This document shows, piece by piece, positions 36,892-46,097 of a stretch of 64,000 nt of DNA. The notes beneath the pieces were generated by a model. That model ran no database searches. It was not told the origin of the DNA and was given only the letters and a program-made list of their open reading frames with translations. Position 1 is the stretch's first letter. The number at the start of each line of letters is the position of its first letter. Position numbers and translations under genes: made by a program. Location: the NCBI RefSeq assembly GCF_003667545.1, contig NZ_RCUV01000008.1, positions 170,604 to 234,603 on the forward strand, read 5' to 3'. This stretch comes from Mycetocola manganoxydans (GTDB lineage: Bacteria > Actinomycetota > Actinomycetes > Actinomycetales > Microbacteriaceae).

Positions 36892-37461
36892 ATGCCCTAC
36901 ACCGCCGAAGGACCACAACGCCGCGAGTCCAACGAGGAACTGCGCGCCCGCATTCCGGGCTGGGGTGCCGACCTCGACCCGAAGGATCGCCCGGCAGTGC
37001 CACGGGAACGCTTCGACCCCGGGGCGACGGGCGCGCACTGGGATTTCCCGGAACGCCAGCAGGAGAAGTACCCCAGGGAGCGCTCGGTCGAGCACAAGTT
37101 CCTGCCGCCGGTCTTCGGCACGACGGCGCCGTTGAAGGGGCTGTCGGGGGTGATGCGCAGATACGCCTATAAGAAGTACAGCGAGGCCCAGGCTGCGCAC
37201 TGGCTGATCCTCCTCGCCTCCGACCGTGTCGACGCCGTCGAGAGCCACCTGCGCTCCTTTGCGACGCTGCGCCCTGACAATCCGATCACTCAGAGCGGGG
37301 TGCACAGCGAGTTGACGCGCCACGGCTTTTCATCCCGGGTCGGCAAGAACCGCGCCGACCTGAAGCATCAGTGGATCGACCCGATCCTCGTCGGCGGGCC
37401 GTGGATCGTCGCCGGAGCCCTCGGCTTCGCCGTTCTCCGCGGTCTGTTCCGGCGACGCTGA
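36892..37461 (+). CDS. Hypothetical protein with C-terminal membrane anchor, linked to alcohol dehydrogenase
   Basis: A 189-residue protein. The first 60 residues are polar, with ELRARIPGWGADLDPKDRPAVPRE, followed by a basic helical middle (MRRYAYKKYSEAQAAHWLILLASDRVDAVESHL) and one C-terminal membrane segment (LVGGPWIVAGALGFAVLRGLF). It is 12 bases after the dehydrogenase gene and has its own AAGGGAA site, so it is almost certainly cotranscribed. I recognise no characterised family; a membrane-tethered partner of the dehydrogenase is one possibility. Confidence 0.75.
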   Translation: MPYTAEGPQRRESNEELRARIPGWGADLDPKDRPAVPRERFDPGATGAHWDFPERQQEKYPRERSVEHKFLPPVFGTTAPLKGLSGVMRRYAYKKYSEAQAAHWLILLASDRVDAVESHLRSFATLRPDNPITQSGVHSELTRHGFSSRVGKNRADLKHQWIDPILVGGPWIVAGALGFAVLRGLFRRR

Positions 37462-37508
37462 CCGCGAGCCCCACACCGCATGGCACTCGCAGCCCCTACG
37501 CTGGACAG

Positions 37509-38336
37509 ATGACGGATGCCGCGCTGATCGGCCCGGTCGATCCGCCGGATCTGCACGTGATGACCTACAACATCCGTCGGCGGATGGCCCACGTGCCGCC
37601 GCGCAGCCCCGACCTCTGGACGCGCAGGCAGCCGCTTCTCACGCAGTTGCTCCAGCGCGAGTCGCCGACAATCCTCGGCACGCAGGAAGCCCTCCCCGAC
37701 CAGGTCGAGTTCGTGAGTGACGTGCTCGGTTCCGACTACAGCCGGGTCGGCCGCGGCCGCAATGCCGACGGTGACGGCGAGCAGTGCGCGCTCTTTTTCG
37801 ATACCCGCCGGCTCACCCTTCACGACTGGACCCAGCGGGCCCTGTCCGACAGTCCGCGAGTGCCCGGGTCCCGGTCGTGGGGAAACATGCTGCCGCGAGT
37901 TGTCGTGTCCGCCGATTTCACCGACGTGGCCACCGGCATCCGCTTCTCGGTCTTCAACGCCCACTTCGACCACCTGTCGCGTTCGTCGCGGGTGAGGTCG
38001 GCGCGCATGCTCAACGACCTCGTCGAGGCGACGGATGCTCCAGCGATCGTCCTCGGGGATATGAACGCGGGAGTGCGCTCCGAGCCGTACCGAATCCTGA
38101 CCGGCGGGCCACTGCAGGATGCCTGGACGGTGGCGAACACACGACTGACCCCGGCGTGGAGCACCTACTCGGGCTACCGGAGGCCGAAGGAAGGCGGCAA
38201 ACGCATCGACTGGATGCTCGTCACCGAGTCGGTGAACGTCGAGGCCGTCGCCATCAACGCGGCACGTTTCGGGGGGGCTGCGCCCTCCGACCACGAGCCC
38301 GTGCAGGCGCGCCTTCGCCTGTCACCGGGTGTTTGA
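37509..38336 (+). CDS. Endonuclease/exonuclease/phosphatase family protein
   Basis: A 275-residue metal-dependent phosphohydrolase. Landmarks are LHVMTYNIRRR (metal-binding Asn), LGTQEALPDQ (catalytic Glu), VFNAHFDHLS, VLGDMNAG and a late SDHEPV (catalytic Asp-His). No signal peptide is seen. Substrates in the family range from nucleic acids to inositol phosphates. The ATG at 37509 opens the family region; the longer frame overlaps the previous gene. Confidence 0.9.
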   Translation: MTDAALIGPVDPPDLHVMTYNIRRRMAHVPPRSPDLWTRRQPLLTQLLQRESPTILGTQEALPDQVEFVSDVLGSDYSRVGRGRNADGDGEQCALFFDTRRLTLHDWTQRALSDSPRVPGSRSWGNMLPRVVVSADFTDVATGIRFSVFNAHFDHLSRSSRVRSARMLNDLVEATDAPAIVLGDMNAGVRSEPYRILTGGPLQDAWTVANTRLTPAWSTYSGYRRPKEGGKRIDWMLVTESVNVEAVAINAARFGGAAPSDHEPVQARLRLSPGV

Positions 38337-38363
38337 CCAGACCTCAGCCGATATTCTGGCCTC

Positions 38364-38972
38364 ATGATCCAGACATTCCTGCGCCCCCCTCGCGGCGTCG
38401 CCGAACTGGCGGCGGACGGCGTGCGCGTGCTCGGCGTGCTGAGCATCGCGGTGGCGTTCGTCGGCTGGAACGCCGTCGACGTCGCGGTGTTCGCGCTCGT
38501 GCTCCTGGGTCTCGTCATCCCGCGTTTTCTCGGCATCCGCCCCGCACTGGATGCGACGTTCGGCCTGGTGCTGCTCATCGCGGCGTGGAGTGCGGTGCTC
38601 GACCTCTATGAAGCACTCCTCTACTGGGATCTCGTCGTGCACTTCGTCGCAAACGGACTGGTCGCTGCTGTCGCCTATGTCGTTGCCGTGCGTTTCGACG
38701 TCGTGCCGGATCCCGCGCAGACGCGGGTTCCGCTCGGTGCGATCGTCGTACTGACCGTGGCTTTCGGTTTCACGGCCGGTGTGGTGTGGGAGGTCGCCGA
38801 GTGGGTCGGACACACCTACATCGACACCAGTATCTTCGTGGCGTACGACGACACCATCGGCGACCTCGTCGCCGGCGGGCTCGGTTCGATGGTCGCCGGC
38901 CTTGGCGGGCGATACCTGTCCGGTCAGTCCAGGTACATTCCGGCACGACGGCCGGTTCCGGCTTCCCTCTGA
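38364..38972 (+). CDS. Four- or five-span membrane protein, DUF2238/YjdF-like
   Basis: A 202-residue membrane protein. The order LDLYEALLYWDLVVHFVANGLVAA ... GVVWEVAEWVG ... YDDTIGDLVAGGLGSMVAGL resembles the YjdF/DUF2238 family, in which acidic and His residues in the spans are conserved. No function is known. It follows the EEP gene by 27 bases, and a strong hairpin follows it. Confidence 0.7.
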   Translation: MIQTFLRPPRGVAELAADGVRVLGVLSIAVAFVGWNAVDVAVFALVLLGLVIPRFLGIRPALDATFGLVLLIAAWSAVLDLYEALLYWDLVVHFVANGLVAAVAYVVAVRFDVVPDPAQTRVPLGAIVVLTVAFGFTAGVVWEVAEWVGHTYIDTSIFVAYDDTIGDLVAGGLGSMVAGLGGRYLSGQSRYIPARRPVPASL

Positions 38973-38986
38973 CTCGACCCTGAGCG

Positions 38987-39051
38987 TTCGGGCGGAGAAT
39001 CGAGGGGTCCATCGCCCATACGTGGACGGACCCCACGTTTTTCCGCCCGAA
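38987..39051. terminator. Long hairpin between convergent genes
   Basis: TTCGGGCGGA (38987-38996) pairs with TCCGCCCGAA (39042-39051), and GGGGTCC (39004-39010) pairs with GGACCCC (39028-39034). It lies between the stop codons of the DUF2238-like and crcB genes and probably ends both transcripts. Confidence 0.7.
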
Positions 39052-39067
39052 TGTACGACGCAGCGGG

Positions 39068-39442
39068 TTACGCGGCCGAACCGAGCAGGAGACCGCCAGC
39101 GCTCGCGACGATCGTGAGCACGAGCATCCCGACGCTGCTGAGGAGCGCACTGCCATAGCGACGCTCCTGGGCCAGGCGCACGGATTCGACACTCGCCGTG
39201 CTGAACGTCGTGTATCCGCCGAGGAACCCGCTCCCGACGATGAGCTGGGCTTCGACCGGCAGGACCGCGGCGAGCGCCAGTCCCGTCACGACGCCGAGCA
39301 GGAATGATCCGGTGACGTTGATCAGGAGCGTACCGACCGGGTAGCGCACCGACCTGCGCCACAGCATCCCGTCGAGCACGAACCGCGCTCCGGCGCCGAG
39401 CCCACCGGCGAGCGCGAGGGCGACGAACACGAGGGGCGTCAC
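39068..39442 (-). CDS. crcB: Fluoride efflux channel CrcB/Fluc, second subunit
   Basis: A 124-residue four-span protein. GGLGAGARFVLDGML, the INVTGSFLLGVVTG block and GFLGGYTTFSTAS are the signature of Fluc fluoride channels (the Asn and Phe residues line the pore). It starts at GTG 39442, overlapping the stop of the first crcB gene (GTGA). Paired genes usually give heterodimeric channels with opposite subunit orientation. Confidence 0.92.
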   Translation of the reverse strand: MTPLVFVALALAGGLGAGARFVLDGMLWRRSVRYPVGTLLINVTGSFLLGVVTGLALAAVLPVEAQLIVGSGFLGGYTTFSTASVESVRLAQERRYGSALLSSVGMLVLTIVASAGGLLLGSAA

Positions 39443-39885
39443 GGGTGAACCTCGTCTCGGGCTCGCAGACCCGCCGAAATACGGATGCCGACGATGGCGG
39501 CGACGAGACCGGTCACGAGCGTGCCGATCGCGTAGAGGATGCCTGTGGCGACCTCCTGGCCACCGAACAGCTGGGCGGTGTGGGTCGCGAGAGCGCTGTA
39601 GGTGGTGAACCCGCCGAGGAACCCGGTCCCGAGAAGGAGCCGGCCCCTCAGTTTCGACCCGGTGAGTGTCGCCGAACCGAGACGCTCCAGCAGGAGCCCG
39701 AGCGCGAAGGAACCGACGACATTGATGAGGAATATTGCGAGCGGAAAGCCGCCCAGGTCGGGGATCGAGAGGGTGAGCAGCTCGCGGGCGGCAGTGCCGA
39801 CGGTACCTCCGAGAATCACCAGACCTATGAGGCCCGGCCGGAGGTGCGCTGGTCGATGGTTCTTGGGCGGATTCCTCGCGCTCAC
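39439..39885 (-). CDS. crcB: Fluoride efflux channel CrcB/Fluc, first subunit
   Basis: A 148-residue partner of the gene at 39068-39442. It has a longer basic N terminus (ARNPPKNHRPAHLRPG) and the same pore motifs: GGTVGTAARELL, LINVVGSFALGLLLERLG and GFLGGFTTYSAL. Its GTG at 39885 overlaps the stop of the universal stress gene. All three genes are thus translationally chained. I saw no fluoride riboswitch upstream of the operon. Confidence 0.92.
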   Translation of the reverse strand: MSARNPPKNHRPAHLRPGLIGLVILGGTVGTAARELLTLSIPDLGGFPLAIFLINVVGSFALGLLLERLGSATLTGSKLRGRLLLGTGFLGGFTTYSALATHTAQLFGGQEVATGILYAIGTLVTGLVAAIVGIRISAGLRARDEVHP

Positions 39886-40388
39886 GCCCCGGTCTCCCAG
39901 GGCGGCGGCGCATTGGTGCGAGTGCCCGGGTGGGGGATGACGACGAGGGGGCGGTGCTGGCGGTGCGCCAGGTGAGCCGCAACAGATCCGGTGAAGAATT
40001 CCTGCAGGGTGCCCCGGAAGCCCGGCTCCCTGGTCCCGACGACGATCATCAGCGCATCGACGCGGTCTGCACACGCTGCAAGTTCCGAGCTGGGGTCACC
40101 GACGAGGGGCTGCACGCTCCAGCGAACACCGGTCGGCTCGAGTATGCCGGCGATTCGCTGACGGAGGGCTTCATCGAAGGTTTCGATCCGGAGTCCGGCG
40201 GCCTCCGGATCGACCGGTTTCGAGGTGAACCGTCCGTCGGCGAAGCGTTCGACGAGGTAGCGGCTGGGGTCGACGCGGGCACAGACCAGCATGGCTCCGA
40301 ACCGTGCCGCGAATTCCGCGGCCCGTTCAAGCACGTGCGCCGGCTGGCGTGGAACGACGCCGACGACGATGACGTCTGGATCAGGCAT
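39882..40388 (-). CDS. Universal stress protein-like protein
   Basis: A 168-residue UspA-fold protein. The strand DVIVVGVVPRQPAHVLERAAEFAARFGAMLV opens the domain, and VDALMIVVGTREPGFRGTLQEFFTGSVAAHLAHRQHRPLVVIP is the typical nucleotide-loop region (GSVAxxL). The loop is close to the ATP-binding type. The ATG at 40388 follows a GAGAGGGGA stretch. It heads an operon with two crcB genes, so it may be made in response to fluoride or general stress. Confidence 0.85.
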   Translation of the reverse strand: MPDPDVIVVGVVPRQPAHVLERAAEFAARFGAMLVCARVDPSRYLVERFADGRFTSKPVDPEAAGLRIETFDEALRQRIAGILEPTGVRWSVQPLVGDPSSELAACADRVDALMIVVGTREPGFRGTLQEFFTGSVAAHLAHRQHRPLVVIPHPGTRTNAPPPWETGA

Positions 40389-40565
40389 CCCCGTCCCCTC
40401 TCTGAACCGGCTGGTTCCGGGGACGGAACCGATCGGCCCCACCGCTGCAGTAAATCTGCGATGACAGCAGTGTTCCAGAATTCCCTTGGCGACGGAAGCC
40501 AGCCGTTCTTGCATTCACATAGCAGGTGTGTAAGCTCGACCCTCGTGTTCGGAAAAGTCAGGTCA

Positions 40566-41234
40566 GTGAGCGAGGCTTCCACGCTCTTGGCGTCGGTCGA
40601 GCCGGAATGGCCCGACACAGAGAGCGTCGATGGCGAGCGCTCGGATGTTTCTTCACGCGTAGCCCGCACGGATTACGGCACCGCCCCCAATCGAATCCTC
40701 GTTCTCGGCGACGCCGACACGACGTTCGACGCCGTTTTCGGTGAACTCGCCAACCACGGTGTGGACGCCGTGCGCGCCCATGAGATTTCGGCCTGCGCCG
40801 CGTCACTGCACGCGAACAAGGCCACCGGGGTCGTGCTGACGATCGACGCCGCAAGCCTTGCCGAGCGCTCCGCTCGCAAGGAACTCGCACGGTCGCTGAC
40901 CGGCACGCTGCACAAGCTTCTGCCGCTCCTCGCTCAGCCGGCACAGGTACTGGTCCTGGCCCGCGGCACCGACGAGACCCAGAAGTCGCGGATGGACAAA
41001 GAGATCCAGTCCGTGATCGGCAAGATCAGCCGGCAGGCGACCAACGAGTACGGCGTGAACCTCACGATCACCGCCGTTGACATCACCGGCAACGTCGACA
41101 CCACCGTCATCGCGCGTCGCGCGGTCGAACTCTTCGACGCTCGCGAAGAAGTCACGACCGGTGAGCTGCTCGACTACACCGAGATCGAGAACCAGTCCAT
41201 CGGTTGCGCCCTCGCACTCCGGTTCGTTTACTGA
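40566..41234 (+). CDS. Hypothetical protein with a possible degenerate Rossmann domain
   Basis: About 222 residues. The stretch NRILVLGDADTTFDAVFGELANHGVDAV, followed by LHKLLPLLAQPAQVLVLARG and an amphipathic helix, weakly resembles the N-terminal non-catalytic Rossmann domain of FabG4-type reductases, but there is no catalytic domain after it. The start is uncertain: GTG 40545 and GTG 40566 are both possible, and no strong ribosome binding site decides. I do not assign a function. Confidence 0.55.
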   Translation: MSEASTLLASVEPEWPDTESVDGERSDVSSRVARTDYGTAPNRILVLGDADTTFDAVFGELANHGVDAVRAHEISACAASLHANKATGVVLTIDAASLAERSARKELARSLTGTLHKLLPLLAQPAQVLVLARGTDETQKSRMDKEIQSVIGKISRQATNEYGVNLTITAVDITGNVDTTVIARRAVELFDAREEVTTGELLDYTEIENQSIGCALALRFVY

Positions 41235-41310
41235 GTTCAGCAGCACGAGCTGACCGCTCTTGTGTCCTTCCCCGCCACGTCAGATAGTGGGAAGAGAACG
41301 CGGGAGGGCC

Positions 41311-41697
41311 ATGAGTCGGTGGAGAAATGCTGGGCCGATCGCCGTGGCACTCGTCATGGCGATCGGAGTTTCTTCGTGCTCCCAGCAGGACCCTTTCATC
41401 GGGTCGGACGCGCTTCCCTTGGGCCGCTGGGTCGAAACCGACGGCGAGAACGCCGCGTTCCTCGCGATCGGGTCGAAAGGCACCTTCACCGGGAGCGACG
41501 GATGCAACACCCTCACCGGAACATGGGAGGTGGCCGATGACGGCAGCATCCGTTTTCCGGCCACCGTGGCCACAGAACGGTGGTGCGAAGGTATGGACCC
41601 GTGGCTCGGGTCCGCCGTCGAGGGCCGAGTGGTTGACGGCGTGATGACGCTCGAGTCTGAGGACGGCACCGTACTCGGAGAGCTGCGAGCCCGCTGA
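41311..41697 (+). CDS. META-domain lipoprotein, short
   Basis: A 128-residue lipoprotein. The signal peptide (GPIAVALVMAIGVSSC) ends in a lipobox. The rest is a META-like domain with FTGSDGCNTLTGTWEVADDG and WCEGMDPWLGSA, clearly related to the lipoprotein at 7694-8140 (GSDGCN, CEG.D.WL). The ATG at 41311 has GGGAGGG just upstream. Function is unknown. Confidence 0.85.
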   Translation: MSRWRNAGPIAVALVMAIGVSSCSQQDPFIGSDALPLGRWVETDGENAAFLAIGSKGTFTGSDGCNTLTGTWEVADDGSIRFPATVATERWCEGMDPWLGSAVEGRVVDGVMTLESEDGTVLGELRAR

Positions 41698-41744
41698 CCC
41701 GGACCTCTGGACAGAACGGTCGATCTCGTGGCACCATCGGGCAG

Positions 41745-42194
41745 GTGACAAGCAGAGCGGCTGAAGCACAGCATTTGCTCGACCTCGCGGTGTTACGCCG
41801 CGTCCGCGATCGGATCGACCGTGAGTACGCGCAGCCACTCGATGTCGAGGCATTGGCGCGTGGCGCGAACATGTCGGCGGGTCACCTCAGTCGCCAGTTC
41901 CGCTCCGCGTTCGGCGAGTCCCCGTACGCCTACCTGATGACGAGGCGGATCGAGCGGGCCATGGCGCTCCTCCGGTGCAGCGACCTCAGTGTCACCGACG
42001 TGTGTTTCGCGGTCGGCTGTTCGTCGCTCGGCACGTTCAGCACCCGCTTCACCGAACTCGTCGGGATGCCGCCGAGCGTCTATCGCAAACGCAACGCCGG
42101 CGTGCCGCTGACAATGGCGCCGTGCGTCGCCAAACAGGTCACCAGACCGGTCAGGAATCGAGAAGCGCGACTCCTTGAACCCGAATTAGCGTGA
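41745..42194 (+). CDS. AraC family transcriptional regulator, short
   Basis: A 149-residue protein that is essentially only the AraC DNA-binding domain. Two helix-turn-helices are visible: DVEALARGANMSAGHLSRQFRSAFG and VTDVCFAVGCSSLGTFSTRFTELVGMPPSVYRKR. There is no separate effector domain, so sensing would need another protein or cell-level control. The GTG start at 41745 gives a 24-residue lead-in. It stops 5 bases before the next gene and probably regulates it and itself. Confidence 0.9.
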   Translation: MTSRAAEAQHLLDLAVLRRVRDRIDREYAQPLDVEALARGANMSAGHLSRQFRSAFGESPYAYLMTRRIERAMALLRCSDLSVTDVCFAVGCSSLGTFSTRFTELVGMPPSVYRKRNAGVPLTMAPCVAKQVTRPVRNREARLLEPELA

Positions 42195-42199
42195 TCCTC

Positions 42200-42610
42200 A
42201 TGAACATCACAATCCACCAATCATTCCTTCCCCACACGGATGCCGAGGCATCCCTCGCCTTCTACCGTGACGTGCTCGGATTCGAGATCCGCAACGATGT
42301 CGGCTACAAGGACATGCGCTGGATCACCGTCGGCCCGCCCAACCAGCCGGACACATCGATCGTGCTCATGCCACCAACCGCCGCTCCTGGTCTCACCGAA
42401 GAGGAGTCGAAAACCCTTCTCGAGCTGATCGCCAAGGGCAGCTACTTCGGTGTGAATCTGGCCACCCGTGAACTGGATGACACCTTCGCGAAGCTCGAAG
42501 CGGCCGGCGCAGAAGTGGTGCAGGAACCGACCGACCAGCCATACGGCATCCGTGACTGCGCGTTCCGCGACCCGGCGGGCAACATGATCCGCCTGCAGGA
42601 GCTCACATGA
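42200..42610 (+). CDS. VOC family protein (glyoxalase/resistance type)
   Basis: A 136-residue VOC-fold protein. It has HTDAEASLAFYRDVLGFEIRNDVGY and VNLATRELDDTFAKLEAAGAEVVQEPTDQ, and ends DCAFRDPAGNMIRLQEL with the common metal-ligand Glu. GTG 42191 overlaps the preceding stop codon and is an alternative start. The AraC-VOC pairing suggests an inducible detoxification or drug-binding function. Confidence 0.87.
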   Translation: MNITIHQSFLPHTDAEASLAFYRDVLGFEIRNDVGYKDMRWITVGPPNQPDTSIVLMPPTAAPGLTEEESKTLLELIAKGSYFGVNLATRELDDTFAKLEAAGAEVVQEPTDQPYGIRDCAFRDPAGNMIRLQELT

Positions 42611-42686
42611 CGGGTCGGCAATAGGCTCAGACGACGGCACAGCGCTGCGGATGCCGCGGAGCGGCCAGACGAGGAACGGAGACGCG

Positions 42687-45074
42687 ATGAGCACCGAGAC
42701 CATGGCACCTGAACACACCGCTCAGCATGTTGCCGACAGCCACACCATGATCCGGGTGCAGGGGGCACGCGAGAATAATCTCAAGGATGTGAGTGTCGAG
42801 ATTCGCAAACGCAGGCTCACGGTTTTCACCGGTGTCTCCGGCTCCGGCAAGAGCTCGCTCGTGTTCAGCACGATCGCCGCTGACTCGCAACGAATGATCA
42901 ACGAAACCTACAGCGCGTTCCTTCAGGGATTCATGCCGAGCCTCAACCGGCCGGACGTCGATGTGCTCGAGGGCCTCACCACCGCCATCATCGTCGACCA
43001 GGAGCGGATGGGTGCCAACGTGCGCTCGACCGTCGGCACGGCCACCGACGCCAACGCGATGTTGCGGATCCTGTTCAGCCGGCTCGGCCAGCCGCACGTC
43101 GGTCCACCGCAGGCTTTCTCCTTCAACGTCGCGTCGATCAGCGGCGCGGGCGCCGTGACGCTCGAGCGCGGCGGCAAGACGATCAAGGAGCGGCGCGACT
43201 TCGCCATCACCGGCGGCATGTGTCCTCGCTGCGAGGGGATGGGGACGGTGAACGACATCGACCTCACTCAGCTATTCGATGATTCGAAGTCGCTCGCCGA
43301 CGGGGCGCTCACCATACCGGGCTACAACCCAGACGGCTGGATGGTGCGGATCTTCGCCGAGTCGGGGTTCCTCGACCCGAACAAGCCGATCCGCGACTAC
43401 ACCGACCAGGAGCGGCAGGACTTCCTCTACAAGGACCAGACGAAGGTCTCGTTCCAGTCGATGAACATGACCTACGAGGGCCTGATCCCCAAGATTCAGA
43501 AGTCGTTCCTCTCCAAGGACCGCGAGGCGATGCAGCCCCACATCCGCGCCTTCGTCGACCGGGCCGTCACGTTCACCTCGTGCCCGGACTGCGGCGGGAC
43601 CCGGCTCAACGAAGGCGCACGGTCGTCCAGAATCAACGGCGTGAACATCGCCGACGCCTGCGCGATGCAGATCAGCGACCTCGCCGACTGGGTGCGGAGT
43701 CTCGACGAACCTTCGGTCGCGCCCCTCCTCGCCGGGCTTCAGCACATCTTCGACTCATTCGTCGAGATCGGTCTGGGTTATCTCTCCCTCGACCGCCCCG
43801 CCGGCACGCTGTCCGGCGGTGAGGCGCAGCGGACCAAAATGATCCGCCATCTGGGGTCATCGCTGACCGACGTCACGTACGTCTTCGACGAACCGAGCAT
43901 CGGCCTCCATCCCCACGACATCCAGCGGATGAACGAATTGCTCCTCCGGCTTCGTGACAAGGGCAACACCGTGCTCGTCGTCGAACACAAGCCGGAGATG
44001 ATCGCGATCGCCGACCACATCATCGACCTCGGCCCCGGCGCCGGTACCGCTGGCGGCTCGATCTGCTTCGAGGGCACGCTTGAGGAACTCAAGTCCAGCG
44101 ACACCCTGACCGGCCGCCATCTCCTGGACCGTGTTGCCCTCAAGGAGACGGTCCGGGAGCGCACCGGGAGTCTCGAGATCAGGGGGGCCACAGCGAACAA
44201 CCTGCGGAGTGTGGATGTCGACATTCCGCTGGGATTGCTCGTGGTCGTCACGGGGGTCGCCGGCTCCGGCAAGAGCTCTCTGGTGCACGGCTCCCTCCCA
44301 GGCGGAGCGGGTGTCGTCTCGATCGATCAGGCCGCGATTCGGGGATCACGCCGCAGTAATCCGGCGACGTACACGGGTTTGCTCGAACCGATCCGTAAAG
44401 CGTTCGCGAAGGCAAACGGGGTGAAGCCCGCCCTCTTCAGCTCCAACTCAGAAGGCGCATGCCCGAACTGTAATGGGGCGGGCGTGATCTATACCGACCT
44501 CGGCATGATGGCTACCGTTGAGTCACCGTGTGAGGTGTGTGAGGGCAAGCGGTTCCAGGCATCCGTTCTCGAGTACACCTTCGGGGGACGGGACATCAGC
44601 GAAGTGCTCGCGATGTCGGTCACGGATGCCGAGCAATTCTTCGGCAGCGGGGATGCCCGGACTCCGGCGGCTCATGCGATCCTCAAGCGACTCGCGGATG
44701 TCGGACTCGGCTACCTCAGCCTCGGCCAACCGCTCACGACCCTCTCCGGCGGAGAACGGCAGCGGCTCAAACTCGCAACACAGATGGCGGAGAAGGGTGG
44801 GATCTACGTGCTCGATGAACCGACGACCGGGCTGCACCTCGCCGATGTCGAAAACCTGCTCGGGCTCCTCGACCGGCTCGTCGACTCCGGCAAATCCGTC
44901 ATCGTCGTCGAGCACCACCAGGCGGTCATGGCGCACGCGGACTGGATCATCGACCTCGGGCCCGGTGCCGGTCATGACGGTGGGAGCGTTGTCTTCGAGG
45001 GCACCCCGGCCGATCTCGTTGCCGGTCGCTCGACTCTCACGGGCGAGCACCTGGCAGCATACGTCGGCGAGTGA
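42687..45074 (+). CDS. UvrA-like ABC protein (UvrA2/DrrC type)
   Basis: A 795-residue ATPase with two ABC modules: Walker [11 protein letters not shown] and [10 protein letters not shown], signatures LSGGEAQR and LSGGERQR, and [11 protein letters not shown] and [19 protein letters not shown] and CPNC/CEVC zinc pairs are present. It is about 150 residues shorter than UvrA; I could not place the missing segment precisely, but this fits the UvrA2/DrrC class, which lacks the UvrB-binding domain. Such proteins protect against DNA-binding drugs. It follows an AraC/VOC pair, which fits drug tolerance rather than general repair. Start at ATG 42687, with CGGAG upstream. Confidence 0.9.
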   Translation: MSTETMAPEHTAQHVADSHTMIRVQGARENNLKDVSVEIRKRRLTVFTGVSGSGKSSLVFSTIAADSQRMINETYSAFLQGFMPSLNRPDVDVLEGLTTAIIVDQERMGANVRSTVGTATDANAMLRILFSRLGQPHVGPPQAFSFNVASISGAGAVTLERGGKTIKERRDFAITGGMCPRCEGMGTVNDIDLTQLFDDSKSLADGALTIPGYNPDGWMVRIFAESGFLDPNKPIRDYTDQERQDFLYKDQTKVSFQSMNMTYEGLIPKIQKSFLSKDREAMQPHIRAFVDRAVTFTSCPDCGGTRLNEGARSSRINGVNIADACAMQISDLADWVRSLDEPSVAPLLAGLQHIFDSFVEIGLGYLSLDRPAGTLSGGEAQRTKMIRHLGSSLTDVTYVFDEPSIGLHPHDIQRMNELLLRLRDKGNTVLVVEHKPEMIAIADHIIDLGPGAGTAGGSICFEGTLEELKSSDTLTGRHLLDRVALKETVRERTGSLEIRGATANNLRSVDVDIPLGLLVVVTGVAGSGKSSLVHGSLPGGAGVVSIDQAAIRGSRRSNPATYTGLLEPIRKAFAKANGVKPALFSSNSEGACPNCNGAGVIYTDLGMMATVESPCEVCEGKRFQASVLEYTFGGRDISEVLAMSVTDAEQFFGSGDARTPAAHAILKRLADVGLGYLSLGQPLTTLSGGERQRLKLATQMAEKGGIYVLDEPTTGLHLADVENLLGLLDRLVDSGKSVIVVEHHQAVMAHADWIIDLGPGAGHDGGSVVFEGTPADLVAGRSTLTGEHLAAYVGE

Positions 45075-45081
45075 CGCGCGT

Positions 45082-45918
45082 CTAGAGAGATTGCGGGTCG
45101 GGAGCGCCCGCGTGCCGCAGGGCCCAGCCGAGGGCGTAGTCGGCGACCTTTTCCCACCCCTTTTGACTGACGATCCTGTGGGAACGTCCGGGGAATTCAA
45201 CTCGTTCGACGAGCGATGGACCGGCCGAGTACTTCTTGAGCATCGCTTTCTGGATGGCAGGAGGCGCGACGTGATCGATCCCTCCCGAGATCAGCAGTAG
45301 CGGTGCTCGGTCCTCCTTGGTGAAGTCCACGCGGGTGATGCCCGATCTCTTTCGCGGCAGCGACAGGACGCCCTCGAAGAAGACCCGATTGGGTGAGTCG
45401 ACTGCGCTAGCCTCCCACTCCCGGTCGGACTCAGCGCGACTGAGATCGTTGCCGAAGGTGTAGTGGAAGTGGCTCTTGCTGATGGGTTTCGTCTTATTGA
45501 TTCTGAACGGATTGGAGAGGATCGGAGAGCCCGTCCGCAGGGTCGACAGCGGAAGGCGCAGGACGCCGGCAGGCTGCCCGGGTTCCACACCGACCCCGGC
45601 TATTCCCAGGCCGCGATCGAGAAGCATCTGCAGAAAGATGCCGCCGAAGGAGTGCCCCATGAGAATCGGTTCCTCGGTGAGCCGCCGGATGATCGAGTCG
45701 TAGTGATCGACGATCGTCGTGATGCTCAGGCCTTCGAGCGGGGTCGGATCCGCCCGCACCTCCTGCGGAGTTCGATTGTCGATACCCGGCCAGCCCGGAA
45801 CCAGAACGTCGTGACCCAGCGCTCGGTACCGATTCGCCCACGTGTCCCAACTGGAGGGGGTCATCCACAGTCCGTGAATGAGAACGATCGGTGGTTGTGG
45901 TGAGATGTTGTCTGACAT
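45082..45918 (-). CDS. Alpha/beta hydrolase
   Basis: A 278-residue serine hydrolase. PIVLIHGLWMTPSSWDTWANRY opens the fold, GHSFGGIF is the nucleophile elbow at about residues 88-94, ISGGIDHVAPP holds the Asp and PGRSHRIVSQ the His. The pattern is close to haloperoxidase/esterase-like members. It is convergent with the UvrA2 gene, seven bases apart. Confidence 0.87.
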   Translation of the reverse strand: MSDNISPQPPIVLIHGLWMTPSSWDTWANRYRALGHDVLVPGWPGIDNRTPQEVRADPTPLEGLSITTIVDHYDSIIRRLTEEPILMGHSFGGIFLQMLLDRGLGIAGVGVEPGQPAGVLRLPLSTLRTGSPILSNPFRINKTKPISKSHFHYTFGNDLSRAESDREWEASAVDSPNRVFFEGVLSLPRKRSGITRVDFTKEDRAPLLLISGGIDHVAPPAIQKAMLKKYSAGPSLVERVEFPGRSHRIVSQKGWEKVADYALGWALRHAGAPDPQSL

Positions 45919-46097
45919 GACGCTTCTTCTCTGAGCCGACCCGACGGTCTCCCGAGCCGTCGATGGCTAGACAGTAGCGCAGCGGGACGCCCGTGACTAG
46001 CGGGTTCGGCGATGCCGATCGCTCGCGCACGGTCTCGTTTTGTAGCCGGGCGGTGCGTCCATCCTTCCCCCGGCGGGTTCGCCCGGGCAAGAGGCGC

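Noticed and set aside
40389..40565. Possible fluoride riboswitch before the Usp-crcB operon
   Set aside because: I could not find the conserved core of that riboswitch on the minus strand.
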